A DNA stretch of 14,006 nucleotides from Pseudomonadota bacterium. GTDB lineage: Bacteria > Pseudomonadota > Alphaproteobacteria > Rhizobiales > Rhizobiaceae. The notes below the pieces were generated by a model. The model saw nothing but the letters and a program-made list of their open reading frames with translations. It was not told the DNA's origin and made no database searches. Below, piece after piece: positions 12,928 through 14,006 of the stretch. The stretch spans positions 1-14,006 of the forward strand of contig JAEYRU010000278.1 in NCBI GenBank assembly GCA_023435335.1, read 5' to 3'. Position 1 is the stretch's first letter, and the number at the start of each line of letters is the position of its first letter. The translations under genes and the position numbers were made by a program.

Positions 12928-14006
12928 GTGCCTGTCGCCGTTTCTCCCGACGCAGTGCCGCCGGTCTTCGCCGGTACTGTCGCTCGACCAGCGGCGCGCG
13001 TTGACTATGTGGATGCGTTGCGCGTTTTCCTCACGCTGCTCGTGGTCGGACATCACGCCTGGGAGCCGTATGCCTTCAGCTACATGCCTCCCGAGATCGT
13101 GCTGCCGGGTCCGCCGGTGCCGGGCGTCTGGGCCTTCCTTGCCGTGAATGCCGCTTTCTTCATGGGACTGTTCTTCCTCCTGGCAGGCTACTACACACCC
13201 GGTTCTCTCGAGCGGAAAGGTCCGGCGCAGTTCGTCTACGACCGCCTCACGAGGATCGGCCTGCCGCTGCTGATGGGTCTGCTCCTGATCGCTCCCCTTC
13301 AGGGGTGGATGCGGATGAACCTGTCTCCGGGCCTGCTCAGGATCGGCTACTGGGAATACCTGACGCAGGGTTTCTTCGGCATCGGTGGCAAACCGGACGG
13401 CTGGCCCGCCTCGCAATACTGGCCCCAGCTCAACCTGGGCCATCTCTGGTTCCTCCAGCACCTGCTGATCTACGCGATGCTGCACGCGGCCTGGCGCCTG
13501 CTCGCCCCGCCTCGTTGGATCGGCGCGACCCGCCCGGCGCCTCCGTCGCACTGGATGATCTTCGGGTATGCCGTCGCGCTTGCCGCAGCAACCATCATCA
13601 TTCGCATTTGGTATCCCATGAATGATTGGATCGCGCTGCTCGGCTTCATACAGATGGAGCCCGCGCACCTGCCACAATATGCAAGCCTGTTCGTGATCGG
13701 ATTGGTTGCCAGCCACGGCCGTTGGATCGAGACGATGCCGACCTCGCGCGGTCTCGTCTGGCTGGTCATCGGCGGCGGCCTGGCGGCGTTGCTTTATGTG
13801 CTGGCGGGCTTTCGCATCCTCGAGCCCGGCACCCCTGTCGGCGGGGTCGGGGGAATCGACCTGAAGTGGACTCTCTGGGAGGCTTTCACCGCCACCGGGC
13901 TGTGCGTCGGGTTGCCGGTCGCCTTCCGCGAACTGGCCCTTGGGGCCGGCAGGGCCTGGCGGATTCTGGCGCGCAACGCCTTTGCGATCTACGTATTCCA
14001 CTTTCC
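12928..14006 (+). CDS. Acyltransferase-3 family integral membrane protein (partial)
   Basis: The gene starts at GTG 12928 and runs off the right edge; 359 residues are seen. It belongs to the acyltransferase-3 group (PF01757, OpgC/OafB/NodX-like), whose multi-span proteins transfer acetyl or succinyl groups to sugars in membrane or periplasmic glycans. The first block, RVDYVDALRVFLTLLVVGHH (24-43), carries the conserved Arg, Asp and His of the family. FFLLAGYYTPGSLERKG and YDRLTRIGLPLL follow. Further hydrophobic helices extend to FAIYVFHF at the edge, probably near the last helices. The start is supported by GGGGAGG with 6 bases to the GTG. The acceptor is not known; polysaccharide, cyclic glucan and lipid targets are all possible. 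It is divergent from aidB and shares its control region. Confidence 0.9.
   Translation, partial: MPVAVSPDAVPPVFAGTVARPAARVDYVDALRVFLTLLVVGHHAWEPYAFSYMPPEIVLPGPPVPGVWAFLAVNAAFFMGLFFLLAGYYTPGSLERKGPAQFVYDRLTRIGLPLLMGLLLIAPLQGWMRMNLSPGLLRIGYWEYLTQGFFGIGGKPDGWPASQYWPQLNLGHLWFLQHLLIYAMLHAAWRLLAPPRWIGATRPAPPSHWMIFGYAVALAAATIIIRIWYPMNDWIALLGFIQMEPAHLPQYASLFVIGLVASHGRWIETMPTSRGLVWLVIGGGLAALLYVLAGFRILEPGTPVGGVGGIDLKWTLWEAFTATGLCVGLPVAFRELALGAGRAWRILARNAFAIYVFHF

Noticed and set aside
10271..13147. A 958-codon open frame on the plus strand
   Set aside because: It runs out of frame through the AEC gene and antisense through aidB, is very rich in Arg/His/Ala, and has no domain. It is a typical high-GC shadow of real genes.
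1..14006. CRISPR array, insertion sequence, prophage or defence cluster
   Set aside because: No regularly spaced long repeats, transposase or integrase motifs, terminal inverted repeats with target duplications, or defence-family domains were seen. Gene order looks like ordinary chromosome.

Overview
The window looks like chromosomal DNA from a high-GC alphaproteobacterium of the order Hyphomicrobiales (Rhizobiales), probably near Mesorhizobium or the Phyllobacteriaceae. The evidence is a MipZ division-site ATPase, a DUF1489 protein, a DUF6105-type membrane protein, an alphaproteobacterial RuvX, a gatC/gatA pair split by a GNAT gene, and C/G-rich third codon positions throughout. The genus is an inference. 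I see no tRNA, rRNA, CRISPR array, insertion sequence, integrase or phage gene, so this reads as core or housekeeping DNA with some lineage-specific small genes.

Layout, left to right. (1) 1-2635, all minus strand: DUF1489 protein, MipZ, a von Willebrand A-type protein, then the start of a membrane protein that is probably a DnaJ-like membrane-anchored chaperone and runs off the left edge. The last two overlap by 4 bp (ATGA) and are translationally coupled. (2) 2717-4117, minus: an iron-sulphur L-serine dehydratase ending in the C-terminal cysteine expected of the 'tail-in-mouth' type. (3) 4228-4706: a strong hairpin terminator, a 42-residue single-span membrane ORF just before it, and about 300 bases of lower-GC sequence with hairpins and a repeated octamer. 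(4) 4707-7880, minus: promoter, gatC, GNAT acetyltransferase, gatA and a YdcF/ElyC-type membrane protein. The first three are 6 and 11 bp apart and the fourth 54 bp further on, so this looks like one operon. (5) 7914-9175: a UPF0173 metal-dependent hydrolase (minus) divergent from ruvX (plus). (6) 9123-10003, minus: two coupled small membrane proteins whose 3' end overlaps the 3' end of ruvX by 53 bp. (7) 10179-11117, plus: an AEC-family transporter whose 3' end overlaps (8) 11099-12730, minus: an AidB-like acyl-CoA dehydrogenase homologue. (9) 12928 to the right edge, plus: an acyltransferase-3 family membrane protein, divergent from aidB across a 197-bp region with an FNR/FixK-like dyad and a hairpin abutting the aidB ribosome binding site.

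How the genes work together: GatA and GatC are two subunits of the GatCAB amidotransferase, which makes Gln-tRNA and/or Asn-tRNA by the indirect route; gatB is not in the window. MipZ places the division septum. RuvX is an RNA-processing or Holliday-junction-resolvase-like nuclease. AidB belongs to the alkylation response, and SdaA feeds serine into pyruvate. I found no clear defence or mobile system. The best candidates for undescribed biology are the small membrane ORF with its structured upstream region (4228-4706), the acetyltransferase nested in the gatCA operon, and the divergent aidB/acyltransferase control region.
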